From Klebsiella sp. RHBSTW-00484 (GTDB lineage Bacteria; Pseudomonadota; Gammaproteobacteria; Enterobacterales; Enterobacteriaceae), in contig NZ_CP055481.1 of NCBI RefSeq assembly GCF_013705725.1, positions 3,782,001 through 3,846,000 of the forward strand: 64,000 bases of DNA. The letters are read 5' to 3'. Both the position numbers and the translations under genes were made by a program. Positions 43,558-53,712 of the stretch are shown here, in pieces; within the stretch, counting starts at the first letter, position 1, and each line of letters starts with the position of its first letter. Below the pieces are notes generated by a model that saw only the letters and a list, made by a program, of their open reading frames with translations, searched no databases and was not told where the DNA came from.

Positions 43558-45968
43558 CAGCGACACTCCTCCCTGAGATGAATAATCGCCTGCCCGCCTG
43601 CTGGGGGCAATTTAAGCAATACTCTGCAGTGTTGTGTTTTACTCCAGGAGACCGTCAAATGTTCTTCGCTCTGTATTCCTGAGAGATAAACTACGCCTTC
43701 ATTACCGACGATACCGCTTCCTGTCGAAGTAGACACAATCGCCCCAAAAGGAACCGGGGCCCCCTTCGAGGTCAAAGAAACCAGCACGCGGTGACCAACA
43801 CGTGTACTGTAACGTGCCACAACGACCGCTCCCTGTGTCGGGATAACCGTTTTAACCGGCGTGTCGATATCAACATCATCATCAAGATCTTCCACATCCA
43901 GCATGATGCTGTTTTTCCGATAAGCGCTAACGTAAGGAAGCACCGCATTCCCCCAGGGATCGGTCTTGATACCTGGATAATTTTGCACCTTAATCCCTTT
44001 GACGCCTGGCGTTCTGACGATCACCATCTGATCGGCAAGCGGCTGAGAAAACGTGACTCCGTAAGGGTGCAAGACCACTCCGCCTTTAAGGCCGTAATTA
44101 AGCTGTCGCGCATTGCCGCTGTTGCTGTAACCCGCGTTCATTTCCGCATACTGGCCTTTATAGTCAGCGCTGAGATTTCCCCCCGAGCGTTCACTTTGCG
44201 AATAACTCTGCTGCACGTTATAGCTAAGATTACGATCGGCAAGTGCATTACCGCCGATTCCTATTTGCGCTCGGGTATTACCTTTTTTTACGCTACTGGT
44301 GCTGAGATTTGCCCAGCTATCGCTAAGTAACCCTGAGAGCGGGATCTGGACGTTGACTGCGAGCTGCTTTTCTCCTTCAGATGTCCCATTTTGCGACTGC
44401 GTTTGACTATACAGTATGTTGTAACTAATATAACTTAATTGACCACTCCAGCCACCGCTAAACGTCAGCTCGCGGTCTTTTTTATGCCAGTAATTTTGCT
44501 GCCAGGCTGACAAAAACAGCGATCCAACGGCTCCCAAACGTTGAGAAAGTTCTAATTGCAGACGCTGGCGGCGACGATCATCTCGGCTGCCATCACCGCT
44601 GTTAAGCGCATCGGCAAAAGTGTAAAAACCGCTGGTGGAATAGCGATAGCCTGCCAGGCTAATGTTCGTCCCCGTTATCGCGATACTTTTCGAATACAAC
44701 AAGCGATACGACGCACCGTTTCCTGCGTTCGCGCGCGCCGCGGTCACATCCGCAGACACCGCGCCAACAGTCCCTAGCCCGAAACCAATGCCCAACGCGT
44801 AAGCACGATAATCCTCGGCATACTGCACGCCGTTGTATACCGTCATCCCGTTTGCCAGCCCATACATCGAGGTCAGTTGCGCAAAAGCGGGTTCATCCTG
44901 ACTGTCGCGATACTTACCCACCGTTGCGGCGTATTTCAATCGCCCCTCGCGCTGCATCCTTGGCACGGCGGAAAAGGGCTGGATAAACGAATGCTCGCTG
45001 CCGTCCGCTTCCCGAACCGTCACCGTCAAATCACCGCCCGACGACGTCGGATAAAGATCGCTGAGCGTGAATGCGCCCGGTGCAACATAGGTTCGCAGAA
45101 TCGTGTAACCATTTTGCTTCACCGTCACTTCCGCACTCGAATGCGCTATCCCACGGATCACCGGAGCAAAGCCGCGCAGGCTATCCGGCAACATGTTGTC
45201 ATCCGACGCCAGCTGTACGCCGCGAAAAGACAGGCTGTCAAAAATATCAGCGGGTGAATAGCTGTCACCCAGGATAAACTGGCTCTTCAATGCCGCAATA
45301 TCGCGTTGCAAATAGCGACTAATAGACTGCCAGCGGCCTCCCGATTTACCGTCGTAATTCCAGATCGAATAATTGCGCAACCGAAAGGCCCCCATATTAA
45401 TTCCGCTTTGCAGATTGGCGTAATAACGGTCACGATCGCTATGACTCCAGCCATGTCCACCGCTGAGGTTGTAATTCAGTAATGCCGCCGACACGCCCTG
45501 ATCCCAATCGGCGCTGTCTATAGCATCCGGAGAGTCACTCACCATTGCCGCCTGCGGGATGCTAATATTCAATCTTAATTGGTTAAAAATAAACTCTGTC
45601 GAGGCCATCGGAATATAGCGTTCAATCGAGTCTATGGGCATATTATCAGCCAGGGTGCGAAAGGCATCTGTTTTGACACCCCAGCGGTGCAGCATGGCAG
45701 AAGTTAATTGCGGATGTAGTTGGCCCCGTTCGTCGCTCACGAAAGTAATATTTTGCACCTCCCTTTGTAATTCTCCATTAATATAAATACTCACCAAATA
45801 AATACCGGGAGGCTGGCCACCCGACTGAGTAAATAGAGAAAGGTCTGCCATCCCCTGCGCCGGGTTATCCAGTTCTAATGCGTGAACATTAAAGACTTCC
45901 TGCGCATACAGAGGGAAATGGATTAGCAACGCCATCACTATCACCAGGTGATATGACGCTCTAGTCAT
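43557..45968 (-). CDS. Fimbrial outer-membrane usher
   Basis: The 803-residue FimD/PapC-type usher has a signal peptide, an N-terminal domain binding chaperone-subunit complexes (FNVHALELDNPAQGMADLSLF), a 24-strand barrel with plug region (GDSYSPADIFDSLSFRGVQLASDDNMLPDSLRGFAPVIRGIA) and C-terminal domains ending CRVLLKLPP...LREECR. I chose the ATG at 45968 (MTRASYHL) with GGGAT upstream; the frame opens earlier, inside the chaperone gene. Confidence 0.94.
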   Translation of the reverse strand: MTRASYHLVIVMALLIHFPLYAQEVFNVHALELDNPAQGMADLSLFTQSGGQPPGIYLVSIYINGELQREVQNITFVSDERGQLHPQLTSAMLHRWGVKTDAFRTLADNMPIDSIERYIPMASTEFIFNQLRLNISIPQAAMVSDSPDAIDSADWDQGVSAALLNYNLSGGHGWSHSDRDRYYANLQSGINMGAFRLRNYSIWNYDGKSGGRWQSISRYLQRDIAALKSQFILGDSYSPADIFDSLSFRGVQLASDDNMLPDSLRGFAPVIRGIAHSSAEVTVKQNGYTILRTYVAPGAFTLSDLYPTSSGGDLTVTVREADGSEHSFIQPFSAVPRMQREGRLKYAATVGKYRDSQDEPAFAQLTSMYGLANGMTVYNGVQYAEDYRAYALGIGFGLGTVGAVSADVTAARANAGNGASYRLLYSKSIAITGTNISLAGYRYSTSGFYTFADALNSGDGSRDDRRRQRLQLELSQRLGAVGSLFLSAWQQNYWHKKDRELTFSGGWSGQLSYISYNILYSQTQSQNGTSEGEKQLAVNVQIPLSGLLSDSWANLSTSSVKKGNTRAQIGIGGNALADRNLSYNVQQSYSQSERSGGNLSADYKGQYAEMNAGYSNSGNARQLNYGLKGGVVLHPYGVTFSQPLADQMVIVRTPGVKGIKVQNYPGIKTDPWGNAVLPYVSAYRKNSIMLDVEDLDDDVDIDTPVKTVIPTQGAVVVARYSTRVGHRVLVSLTSKGAPVPFGAIVSTSTGSGIVGNEGVVYLSGIQSEEHLTVSWSKTQHCRVLLKLPPAGGQAIIHLREECR

Positions 45969-45978
45969 AAAAGTATCC

Positions 45979-46644
45979 CTACAGCTGGCGATGAACTGCC
46001 TGACTAATACCGCCATAGTCATTGATTGCCCGCCAACTCACCTGAGAGGCCGTCGCCACAGGTACGCTGACGCTCCCTTTTGGAGGAACAATATTGATAT
46101 CTTTATATTCTTTGCCGTCTACATTCAAAGAATAGAGCGAGACAAAATAGACGCTGGGATTCGAAATAACCAGCTGACTTCCTTGGTGAGTGACTTTCAA
46201 TTCCTGCCAGGATTCCTCGGGTAATCCGCGCAGCTCAGCCGGACGATAAAGTAGTTTTAGTCGCGACTTAACAACCATCCGCAGAGCATTCTCTGACACC
46301 TCGCGACTGTCCATCGCCGGAATAGACTTCACGTTGAGCCAGAATAGAGACTCACGATCCTGCGGCAGCGTTCCTCCCACAAAAACCACACGCAGCATGT
46401 TTTCTTCACCAGGAAGAATACGAAAAAGGGGCGGAGTCACAATAAACGGTGAGGTCTTCCCGGCAATATCTGACTCTATCCAGCTTTGCACCAAATAAAC
46501 GCCGGAAGATTTTTCATTGCTCACCATTAGCGATACATTCTTTTTCTCCGCAGGATAAATCACCCGCGTGCCGCCAATAACAATCCCCGCCTGGACGCTG
46601 GTAGTGAAAAAGGCCAGAGCGAGTGTTGCCGCACACATTTTCAT
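45979..46644 (-). CDS. Periplasmic fimbrial chaperone
   Basis: The 221-residue PapD/FimC-type chaperone has a signal peptide (MKMCAATLALAFFTTSVQA), the G1-strand region and the family motif around LFWLNVKSIP, and VVKSRLKLLYRPAEL. The start at 46644 has GGGAGGAG upstream. It lies between the pilin and usher genes. Confidence 0.94.
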   Translation of the reverse strand: MKMCAATLALAFFTTSVQAGIVIGGTRVIYPAEKKNVSLMVSNEKSSGVYLVQSWIESDIAGKTSPFIVTPPLFRILPGEENMLRVVFVGGTLPQDRESLFWLNVKSIPAMDSREVSENALRMVVKSRLKLLYRPAELRGLPEESWQELKVTHQGSQLVISNPSVYFVSLYSLNVDGKEYKDINIVPPKGSVSVPVATASQVSWRAINDYGGISQAVHRQL

Positions 46645-46672
46645 ATTCAGACTCCTCCCTGTCAGTCGAATG

Positions 46673-47197
46673 CTATTTGTAGACGATAGTGAACTGCGTG
46701 GTCGCATTGGCGCTGCCCACCGTCACGGCTGCGGCGGTCGAAACATAGCGGGCGACAAAATTAAGGGAGTTCGTTCCTGAGGTCAGGGGATAATTGCGGG
46801 AAGCGACATGCAGCGGGATTGGCGTACCTGTTTTGTCAGCGATCTCAACGGCAACACCCGTAGCCACACCCGAACCGCTATCCAAAGTGAGTAAATCAGG
46901 ATAATTATCATCCCCGATGCCATCAAATTTGAATGTCGCCCCGGTAGCCGTTTCCGGGCATGACTTGATGACCAAAGTGAATCGAGTCGGCGTGCTTTTC
47001 TGACCAATTGAACCGTTTAATGAGGCTTTGGTAACTTTACCTAATTCAACGGTCTGGTTCTGCGAAGAACTATCTACAATACAGGTTTGATCGGCAACGC
47101 TTCCGGTAAACCTGATCGTACCATCGGCTGCAATGGTGCTACTGGCAATAAAAAACAATAAACTTACTGTTTTTTTATTAATGAGAGATTTATACAT
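46673..47197 (-). CDS. Major fimbrial subunit, FimA-type
   Basis: The 174-residue pilin has a signal peptide, the conserved Cys pair (DQTCIVDS and VIKSCPET) and the C-terminal beta-zipper ending ATTQFTIVYK. It is first in the four-gene fimbrial operon, preceded by a 298-base regulatory gap shared with the divergent regulator. No invertible switch or recombinase gene is seen. Confidence 0.93.
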   Translation of the reverse strand: MYKSLINKKTVSLLFFIASSTIAADGTIRFTGSVADQTCIVDSSSQNQTVELGKVTKASLNGSIGQKSTPTRFTLVIKSCPETATGATFKFDGIGDDNYPDLLTLDSGSGVATGVAVEIADKTGTPIPLHVASRNYPLTSGTNSLNFVARYVSTAAAVTVGSANATTQFTIVYK

Positions 47198-47495
47198 TTA
47201 GAACTCCCTGGTGTTGAAATTTAAATAATTAAAACCACGATTCATGAATGATGCGCAAAGGATAAACTACTTGCGCAAAAATAGTGACAGTCTAGAAAAT
47301 CAAATATTACACATTTACCAAAAAATCATATTGACTAAAATGATTTCATGAGGATAAATTACAAGCCGTAATTTATAGCAGCAAGGCAATCCTCACAAGC
47401 CCCAATTAGTCTCCATCTGGACTGAATGCTCGCTCTATTTTTTAATTCTGAAACTTAACACTAATTATTTATAACCATTTGTTTTGAAGGGAAAA

Positions 47496-48197
47496 ATGAA
47501 AAGGAACAGTAAATATCAGCTTCAGGAAGACATATTAAAAAAAGTAGCCAAGCCCTTAGAAGATATAGAAAAAATCATTGAAGTAATCGCCAAAGGACGA
47601 AAAACGTGTACGGTTAGCAAAAAACGCAACATTAATTTGACACAAAATGGGGAACGACAATGCCTGATATTGCTGAGCGGAAGCGTAGCTCTGAATCGTA
47701 TCAGTGATGGGATGATCCTTAACGCAGAATGTGGGCCATTTATTTTCGGTGCGAGTTCTCAGTTGGCCTACACCCGGCATCTTTACGTCAAAGCAAAAGA
47801 AACATCAACTTTACTTCTAATCCCGCAGCAGGTATTCCATGAGGAAATTGCAAAAAATAACCTATGGAAATCGCTCGCCATGCTCCAGGACTATAGCTCA
47901 GCGAAAGTATATGCTCATTGTTTGACCGTATCCCAGCTTTCCGCATACGAAATTATTCGTAGCCACCTTATTGAGCTACTTAACGAACCCGATGAAATTA
48001 AAAGAAAAATAACTGCAAGCAATTATATTATGGACCACTCTTTTCTATCCCGCAGCGGGATAATGCGAATTCTGTCGAAGCTGAAAAGTGATGGCTATAT
48101 TCATTTATCCCGCGGAATTTTGACGGATATTATTGATCTACCAGAAAAACTTAATATGTTTTACTCTAAATCCGAGGCAAAACATCCTGAACAGTAA
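47496..48197 (+). CDS. CRP-like winged-helix regulator (IprA/YaiV-type)
   Basis: The 233-residue protein has an N-terminal cyclic-nucleotide-binding-like jelly roll without the residues that bind cAMP, and a C-terminal winged helix (LSRSGIMRILSKLKSDGYIHLSRG). Such regulators often sit beside fimbrial operons. Divergent position to the pilin gene suggests that it controls the fimbriae. The ATG at 47496 has AAGGGA upstream. The gene is AT-rich relative to its neighbours. Confidence 0.8.
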   Translation: MKRNSKYQLQEDILKKVAKPLEDIEKIIEVIAKGRKTCTVSKKRNINLTQNGERQCLILLSGSVALNRISDGMILNAECGPFIFGASSQLAYTRHLYVKAKETSTLLLIPQQVFHEEIAKNNLWKSLAMLQDYSSAKVYAHCLTVSQLSAYEIIRSHLIELLNEPDEIKRKITASNYIMDHSFLSRSGIMRILSKLKSDGYIHLSRGILTDIIDLPEKLNMFYSKSEAKHPEQ

Positions 48198-48211
48198 CTG
48201 AGTTCTGCACC

Positions 48212-49150
48212 TCAATGCTTAGCTGATTCCGTCGCCGCCAGCGCCTGGCAAATCAGACTGTTGAACTGCCCGTCACGCTGCTGTTTCTCAGTCCAGCGGG
48301 TGTTCGCCAGTTTCATTTCACGAGAAATACCTGCGCTGCTTTGCGCTAACTGTTGAAAAAAAGGCCGCAGCATCTCTCCGCCTGGCAGCGACTGGAGTTT
48401 AAACACCGGGCTGCCATCAACATAGCGAAATGCCAGCACCTTATTCGGCAAGATTATCGCCGGGAAAGCGTGCTGTGCGTAACTCGCCCAGAAGGCCGCC
48501 GCATTATAGCCACGAGAAAAGTTACTCTCACAAGCAGGAAGTTCAGCTAACGGCGCGATTCTTTTTTCTGCGGGCCTGAACGCATTTTCCATCCAGCGCG
48601 CCATCCCTTCCAGATACCATTTTTGTTTAAACACCGCGTAGCCGTACTGGTACAAATGGAAAAGCTCATGGGCAGGAGTAACGTTACGTGCGGGCTGTAG
48701 CGCAGCGTTAAGCACAATTTTTAATCCGCAGGGAAGCACAGTGCCATCATTCATGGTTTCCGCCGCTACGCGATCGAAGGCCAGACCGTTGCCTTTTGGG
48801 AGAGTCAGCAGGTAGATATTAATCTGCCGGGCCTGGGCGTAGATCTTCTGCTGCAGCGGTGAATGTAACCCCAGCAGCGTAGTATAAAGATATTGCGCCG
48901 CCTGGAGCTGGCTTCCGATATCCGTTATCACATCCGGCACGCCTCCCCCGAGGCTATCCTGCGGATATTGCAGGGCATCCCTACCCTGCAGGCTGTAGTA
49001 AATATGAAAGTCATCCACTACGTGCACTTTTTCCAGTCGATGCTCGTGGAGCAAAGCGCCGGGCACGCAGCGGGAAACCTGCAGCACATCGCGGGCCGCA
49101 AGCGGCGAGCAGCAGCAGGATGCCAGCAACAGCGCGATGATTCGTCTCAT
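48212..49150 (-). CDS. Secreted HExxH protein, putative metallopeptidase
   Basis: I do not recognise the family. The 312-residue product has an N-terminal signal (MRRIIALLLASCCCSPLAA); LASC could also be a short lipobox. Residues 161-165 are HELFH, an HExxH zinc motif, and WYLEGMARWME follows with Glu181 as a possible third ligand, a gluzincin-like layout. Several cysteines suggest disulphides. It is the last gene of the adhesin-exporter-glycosyltransferase series, 30 bases after the glycosyltransferase gene, so it may process the adhesin or another cell-surface protein. Activity and substrate are inferred. Confidence 0.6.
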   Translation of the reverse strand: MRRIIALLLASCCCSPLAARDVLQVSRCVPGALLHEHRLEKVHVVDDFHIYYSLQGRDALQYPQDSLGGGVPDVITDIGSQLQAAQYLYTTLLGLHSPLQQKIYAQARQINIYLLTLPKGNGLAFDRVAAETMNDGTVLPCGLKIVLNAALQPARNVTPAHELFHLYQYGYAVFKQKWYLEGMARWMENAFRPAEKRIAPLAELPACESNFSRGYNAAAFWASYAQHAFPAIILPNKVLAFRYVDGSPVFKLQSLPGGEMLRPFFQQLAQSSAGISREMKLANTRWTEKQQRDGQFNSLICQALAATESAKH

Positions 49151-49180
49151 CGCGCCTCTGAACGAAACCGAAGAGGACGG

Positions 49181-52100
49181 TTATCCAACGTTAGCCGCCC
49201 GACCAATACCGGCCAACGGTTCCTCATCATCAACGATCAACCGCTCGCTTGTCTGCTGCCATGCCGCCCAACGCCTGGCAATGGCGCTGGCGTAATAGCG
49301 CTGAGCGTTACTCAGCGCAGCTTGCTGCATACTTTGCTGCAACCCTTTGTCGGAGATGACTTTTATCAACGCCGCCGCCAAAGCGTCTTCATCACCGCAG
49401 GGCACCAGAATCCCGGCCTGCATATCCTGCAGGATATCGCGCGGACCGTATTTAATCGCAAAACTAATCAGCGGCGTGCCGTAGGCCATCGCTTCAACGG
49501 CAGAAATAGACTGCCCCTCCTGGGTCGAGCAAAGCACCGTGCAGCAGGCCGTTTTATGCGCCTGGGCGATATCCGACGTAAAGCCGTTAATATGGATCGC
49601 CTGCTCAAGCCCCCACTCCGCCACCTGCGCACTTAAGTTGCGCCGCAGCGGCCCAACGCCATAGGTATGCAGCTGCGCGCCAGGGATCGCCGCTACCACC
49701 TGACGAAATGCACTCAACAGCAAGGTATGCTGTTTCTCCGCTGAATAGCGCGCCAGGTAGATCACCGTTTGTGAAGGAATTTTCTGTGGGGCCGCAGGGA
49801 TATTGCTGTTATCCAGGTGGTTTGGAATCACCGCCATTTGCTTGTGCGGGAATCCTTCTTGTTGCAAGTCTTGCCACTGTTCATCGGTCAGGATAATCAG
49901 CGTATCCACAAGGTCCGGTTGTTGCAAAATATGCCGGTACGAGCTTTTCAGCTCACCGTTGGACAACTGGTGATGAGAGTGAATGATAGCGCTCAGCGAG
50001 CACGTCATACGCTGGGCTGGGCGCGAGCAGACAAAGTTTTTCCACGTTTTATTCTTATCGACAATAAAGTGCCAGCCCCCTCTTCCCGCCAGCATGGTTT
50101 CCAGCATCCAGGAGAAAAATGCTTCCTCTTGCGCAAAGCGTTTTATTTCACCGTTCGCCAGGGCAATTTCAAGATAGCTTAACTGCACATTGGCTTTTTT
50201 CTCGTCATAGCATTTGCGCAAAAGAATATTCCCCGCGCAATCAAGATAATCCTCAATGATATTTCCCTGAGGGCGCTGCAGATAATTGTTTTTACCCACT
50301 GGCAGATCCGCACAGGGATCTACAGCGTGCCTGAGTTCAATATTGCCCGCTAACGGTGCCAGCGCGGTGAGTATCTTCATCTCCCGGCAGTCACTTAACC
50401 ACTGATAAATATTATAAACCGGCACCTCTTCGGGTAGCGCGCCGCGAGCTTTCAGCGCTTTTACCGTTTTCGGTAACGCGGGATCCCACGTCGTGGTAAT
50501 CAGCCACGGTACGGTGCGCAGATGTTCGGTAAACAGCTTAGCCCGGCGCATAGCCGCCACTTCGATACCATTACCAACATCGCGCAGCATCTCCAGCAGG
50601 AAAACAGGGGTCGCGTTATTCGACGGCAATGCGTCGTCCTGCTGGAGCGGCGGCTTTTTTGCCGCTAAATGATATTTCTGATAGGCAATAAAACCGGAAA
50701 GATAGTGCTCCACATCATCAATTCGCACGCGATAGCTGTGGTGGCGAATAAAGAAGCTGTTGACGATCCGCGCGGGATTTTTAAAGAACATCGCCAGTTC
50801 GGGCCAGAAAAATCCGTTCAACAGATAGCGGGCGCGGGTTTCCAGGGCCTGCCAGAACTTCTGCTGGTCAAAATCATTCAGCAAATGCCGATGCTCCGGC
50901 GACGCATCCAGCCGGGTCACCATTTCAGACGCCGCCATCATGAGTTCAAGCAGCGTAGGATAGGTCGTGACGCGATGGAGCACGAAATCAAGATGATCGC
51001 GCACGTTGCTCAGGCCAAAGCGAAAGTACTTCTCTTCCGGGCGAAAGCGGGTCAACTCGTTGACGCAGTAGCTCAGCCAGTGATCGTGATGCTGCCAGTG
51101 TTTATTTTTAATGAAGTACGCGAAAGCTTTTTCCACCATCTCCAGCCACTGTGCTTCTTTGGTCAGGCCGTACAGGCGCATTAAGGCAAAAGCGGCTTCG
51201 CCATCGTAATAGATGATGCGGAATTTGGCTTTCAGCGAGAGATCTTTGCTGTTTAGTACATGGACAAACTCGCCGCTGAGCGGATCCTGCATAAACGCAA
51301 GCCCGGTCGCCAGCTGTGCCATCAGCGGCAGATATTGCCTGTCTCCAGTGACTTCGGTGTACTTCACCAGCGCCAGAATGCTGACGGCGTTGCCGCCGAG
51401 TTTGATCTCGTCGCCAATGTCGCAGAGAAATGCGGCCTCGCGGCCATCGTCCAGCATGCGGACTTCGATCAGGTGACTCACCAGATACGCAATCGCCCGG
51501 TCTATCGCCTCACGTACCGCGGGCTGGCGCGTGGCCTCCCAGCCTTCAATCAGCGAATAGGTGGAACTGGCATGGCGCAGCGCGTTATAAGAGCGAACTG
51601 GCCGGTCGAAACAGGGAAACCAGCCGTAATGATAGAGGCCGTCTTTCTTCATCTGGCGGGCTAAATAATCGGTGCCTTTTTTAATCACCTCGCCCAGGCA
51701 CTCGTCCTGCCAGTTTTCACCAATCGCGCGATAGCCGGAGCCCCGCCCGTCATGTTCAATCACTTTTGCGCCAAAGCGATCGCAGAAGACGCCCTGAGTT
51801 TTGAAACGCCAGAAAGGCTGCTGTGGGTCTTCTGGCCAGTTGAGCTCTTGCTTAAACCGCCGCTGGGCGTAGTTTTGCAGATTAACGCTATTCGGCGCGA
51901 CCACGCCGTTATCACCATCATAAAGCAGCGCGTTTCCGGCAATCTCTTGTTCGAGCATTGCGCAGCTAAACTGCGGGTCAAACGCGAGGCCGAAGCGGAA
52001 ATAGTTGCGCTTGGTAATGAGGAATTTTTCACTGAGCGATTGCCAGCTCAGCTTTTCAACGCTGTCCACCACGTCGACGCGCAGCCATTGCGGCTCGTTG

Positions 52101-52312
52101 TCTTGTTTGTTACGCCACGCTTGCAAGGCTCGGGCCCCTGCCAGCCAGGCGAGATCGAAGCTGGTTCCTGTCGCTATGTGCACATGCGCGCGCTCTTTGC
52201 CATCGCTGACGCTAAAGAAGATAACCCATGCCGGATAATCAGAGGGCAATGCGGCGGATGTTAATTTTTTGGCCTGAAAGCAGGCATGTTGTAGTAAATC
52301 GCTTAGCGCCAT
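49181..52312 (-). CDS. Large two-domain protein with GtfA/SdgA-like GT4 glycosyltransferase end
   Basis: The 1043-residue cytoplasmic protein has a helical, six-hairpin-barrel-like N-terminal region (about 190-560, e.g. [35 protein letters not shown]). A beta-rich segment like DUF1975 of adhesin glycosyltransferases follows ([20 protein letters not shown], about 690-760), then a GT4 domain (about 850-1010). The EX7E motif is Glu932-Glu940 in [10 protein letters not shown], followed by KYGPRDIL, the YGPxDxI motif of GtfA/TagE/SdgA-type enzymes. The family adds sugars to Ser-rich repeats, SD repeats or teichoic acids. Next to an SD-repeat adhesin and its exporter it probably glycosylates that adhesin. 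GGAGAGGG precedes the ATG. Confidence 0.75.
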   Translation of the reverse strand: MALSDLLQHACFQAKKLTSAALPSDYPAWVIFFSVSDGKERAHVHIATGTSFDLAWLAGARALQAWRNKQDNEPQWLRVDVVDSVEKLSWQSLSEKFLITKRNYFRFGLAFDPQFSCAMLEQEIAGNALLYDGDNGVVAPNSVNLQNYAQRRFKQELNWPEDPQQPFWRFKTQGVFCDRFGAKVIEHDGRGSGYRAIGENWQDECLGEVIKKGTDYLARQMKKDGLYHYGWFPCFDRPVRSYNALRHASSTYSLIEGWEATRQPAVREAIDRAIAYLVSHLIEVRMLDDGREAAFLCDIGDEIKLGGNAVSILALVKYTEVTGDRQYLPLMAQLATGLAFMQDPLSGEFVHVLNSKDLSLKAKFRIIYYDGEAAFALMRLYGLTKEAQWLEMVEKAFAYFIKNKHWQHHDHWLSYCVNELTRFRPEEKYFRFGLSNVRDHLDFVLHRVTTYPTLLELMMAASEMVTRLDASPEHRHLLNDFDQQKFWQALETRARYLLNGFFWPELAMFFKNPARIVNSFFIRHHSYRVRIDDVEHYLSGFIAYQKYHLAAKKPPLQQDDALPSNNATPVFLLEMLRDVGNGIEVAAMRRAKLFTEHLRTVPWLITTTWDPALPKTVKALKARGALPEEVPVYNIYQWLSDCREMKILTALAPLAGNIELRHAVDPCADLPVGKNNYLQRPQGNIIEDYLDCAGNILLRKCYDEKKANVQLSYLEIALANGEIKRFAQEEAFFSWMLETMLAGRGGWHFIVDKNKTWKNFVCSRPAQRMTCSLSAIIHSHHQLSNGELKSSYRHILQQPDLVDTLIILTDEQWQDLQQEGFPHKQMAVIPNHLDNSNIPAAPQKIPSQTVIYLARYSAEKQHTLLLSAFRQVVAAIPGAQLHTYGVGPLRRNLSAQVAEWGLEQAIHINGFTSDIAQAHKTACCTVLCSTQEGQSISAVEAMAYGTPLISFAIKYGPRDILQDMQAGILVPCGDEDALAAALIKVISDKGLQQSMQQAALSNAQRYYASAIARRWAAWQQTSERLIVDDEEPLAGIGRAANVG

Positions 52313-52439
52313 CTTTCCCTCTCCGTATATTCAAAACTGCATTGCATGTTTAAAAAATTATTATTAGTGACTGCCGACAAACCCGTTTTGGATATTGCGC
52401 CACATTATTGTCGGGTGGCGGCTTACCCGAGACGGCGGT

Positions 52440-52475
52440 ATACCCGTAGCCCGGTCAGCGCAGCGCCACCGGGAA
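52440..52475. repeat. Single REP sequence
   Basis: GTAGCCCGGTCAGCGCAGCG and CACCGGG form a REP-type palindrome in the 179-base gap between the HlyD-type gene and the glycosyltransferase gene. It may stabilise the upstream exporter mRNA. Confidence 0.75.
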
Positions 52476-52491
52476 GAGGTTCGCACTTTAA

Positions 52492-53712
52492 TTAGCGTTC
52501 CCTTAAAGCTTCTTTCGCCCGATTAAACGGTTTAACCAGGTAATCCATCACCGTTTTTTCACCGGTCTTAATATCGACGGTGGCAATCATCCCTGGACCA
52601 ATTAAAAAGCGTTTGCCGTGTTTATTTTCCAGGTAATCGTGATCGGTGCGAATAAACACCCGATAGTAGTAAATATCCGGTTTGGCCTCATCCTGGGTCG
52701 TGTCCGGTGAGATTGTTTCCACCACACCTTCCAGCGCACCGTAGATGGCATAATCATAGGCGGTAATTTTTACCAGCGCCTGCTGATCGGGATGAATAAA
52801 CGCGATATCGCGCGGTGAGATCCGTGCTTCAATTAATAAACGTCCGTCAATGGGGACAATTTCCATTAACTCACCGTTGGGCGAAATAACCCCACCAATA
52901 GTGTTGACCTTGATATTTTTAACAATCCCCTGCACCGGCGAACGCACCGTTAAGCGAGTGACCGAATCGGCGCGGCCTTTAATCACTTCCGCCAGGCTGG
53001 CGACGTCGGCATTGGCTTTTGATAGCTGTTCACGAGCGTCAACAAAATAGCGCGTATTGATATCGATTTTTTTAAAGCCAATATCCGCCACCTGCTGGCG
53101 CAGGCGCAGCACTTCAACATTGCTCGCCGCTCCGGTTTTTGCCAGCTTTTCGGTAATGGCCAGTTCGCTATTGACCAGCTTCAGCGATTCATCCAGTTGA
53201 CGCGTGGATTTGATCAGTTGATCCTTACGGCTATGGTACAGGCGGGTCTCTTCCGCCAACAGCGCAGGCCAGGCCTTCAGCGTGTCGGGAAACACCAGTG
53301 ACTGGTTGTTAACCTCAGCGGTTAAGCGAATGCTGGCAGCCAGCGAGGCGCGATATTTTGCCTGGCTTTCGCCCACGTTAGATTCACTACGGGTCGGGTC
53401 AAGACGAGCCACTACCTGCCCGGCTTTAACCTTGCTACCTTCCCGCACGTTCAGCTCGGTTAAAATGCCGCCATCGAGAGTCTGTATCACCTGCTCGCGG
53501 GAGCTGGGGATCACTTTGCCGGTGCCCGTGGAGACTTCGTCCAGCACCGCGAACCATGCCCAGACGCCACCGACGAGTAGCATCATTGCCAACACCAAAA
53601 TTAACCGACGCGACTTCACGATCTTCGCTTCATCTTCTTCGCTATCCGGCAGCAGCGCTACCGGGTCGTTATCAGTCAGCGCTGGTAATACAACATTGCC
53701 CGGCTTATTCAT
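52492..53712 (-). CDS. HlyD/LapC-type membrane fusion protein of type I secretion
   Basis: The 406-residue protein has one transmembrane helix (about 36-58), a lipoyl/barrel-sandwich half (IQTLDGGILTELNVREGSKVKAGQVVARLD), a long coiled coil (about 110-260) and the closing half (LTVRSPVQGIVKNIKVNTIGGVISPNGELMEIVP). It links the ABC exporter to the TolC-type channel. The start overlaps the ABC gene stop (ATGA). The pair resembles LapC/LapB-type exporters for giant adhesins. Confidence 0.93.
   Translation of the reverse strand: MNKPGNVVLPALTDNDPVALLPDSEEDEAKIVKSRRLILVLAMMLLVGGVWAWFAVLDEVSTGTGKVIPSSREQVIQTLDGGILTELNVREGSKVKAGQVVARLDPTRSESNVGESQAKYRASLAASIRLTAEVNNQSLVFPDTLKAWPALLAEETRLYHSRKDQLIKSTRQLDESLKLVNSELAITEKLAKTGAASNVEVLRLRQQVADIGFKKIDINTRYFVDAREQLSKANADVASLAEVIKGRADSVTRLTVRSPVQGIVKNIKVNTIGGVISPNGELMEIVPIDGRLLIEARISPRDIAFIHPDQQALVKITAYDYAIYGALEGVVETISPDTTQDEAKPDIYYYRVFIRTDHDYLENKHGKRFLIGPGMIATVDIKTGEKTVMDYLVKPFNRAKEALRER

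Noticed and set aside
46673..47483. Invertible fim-type promoter switch
   Set aside because: I found no pair of inverted repeats of suitable size in the gap before the pilin gene and no FimB/FimE-type recombinase gene nearby.
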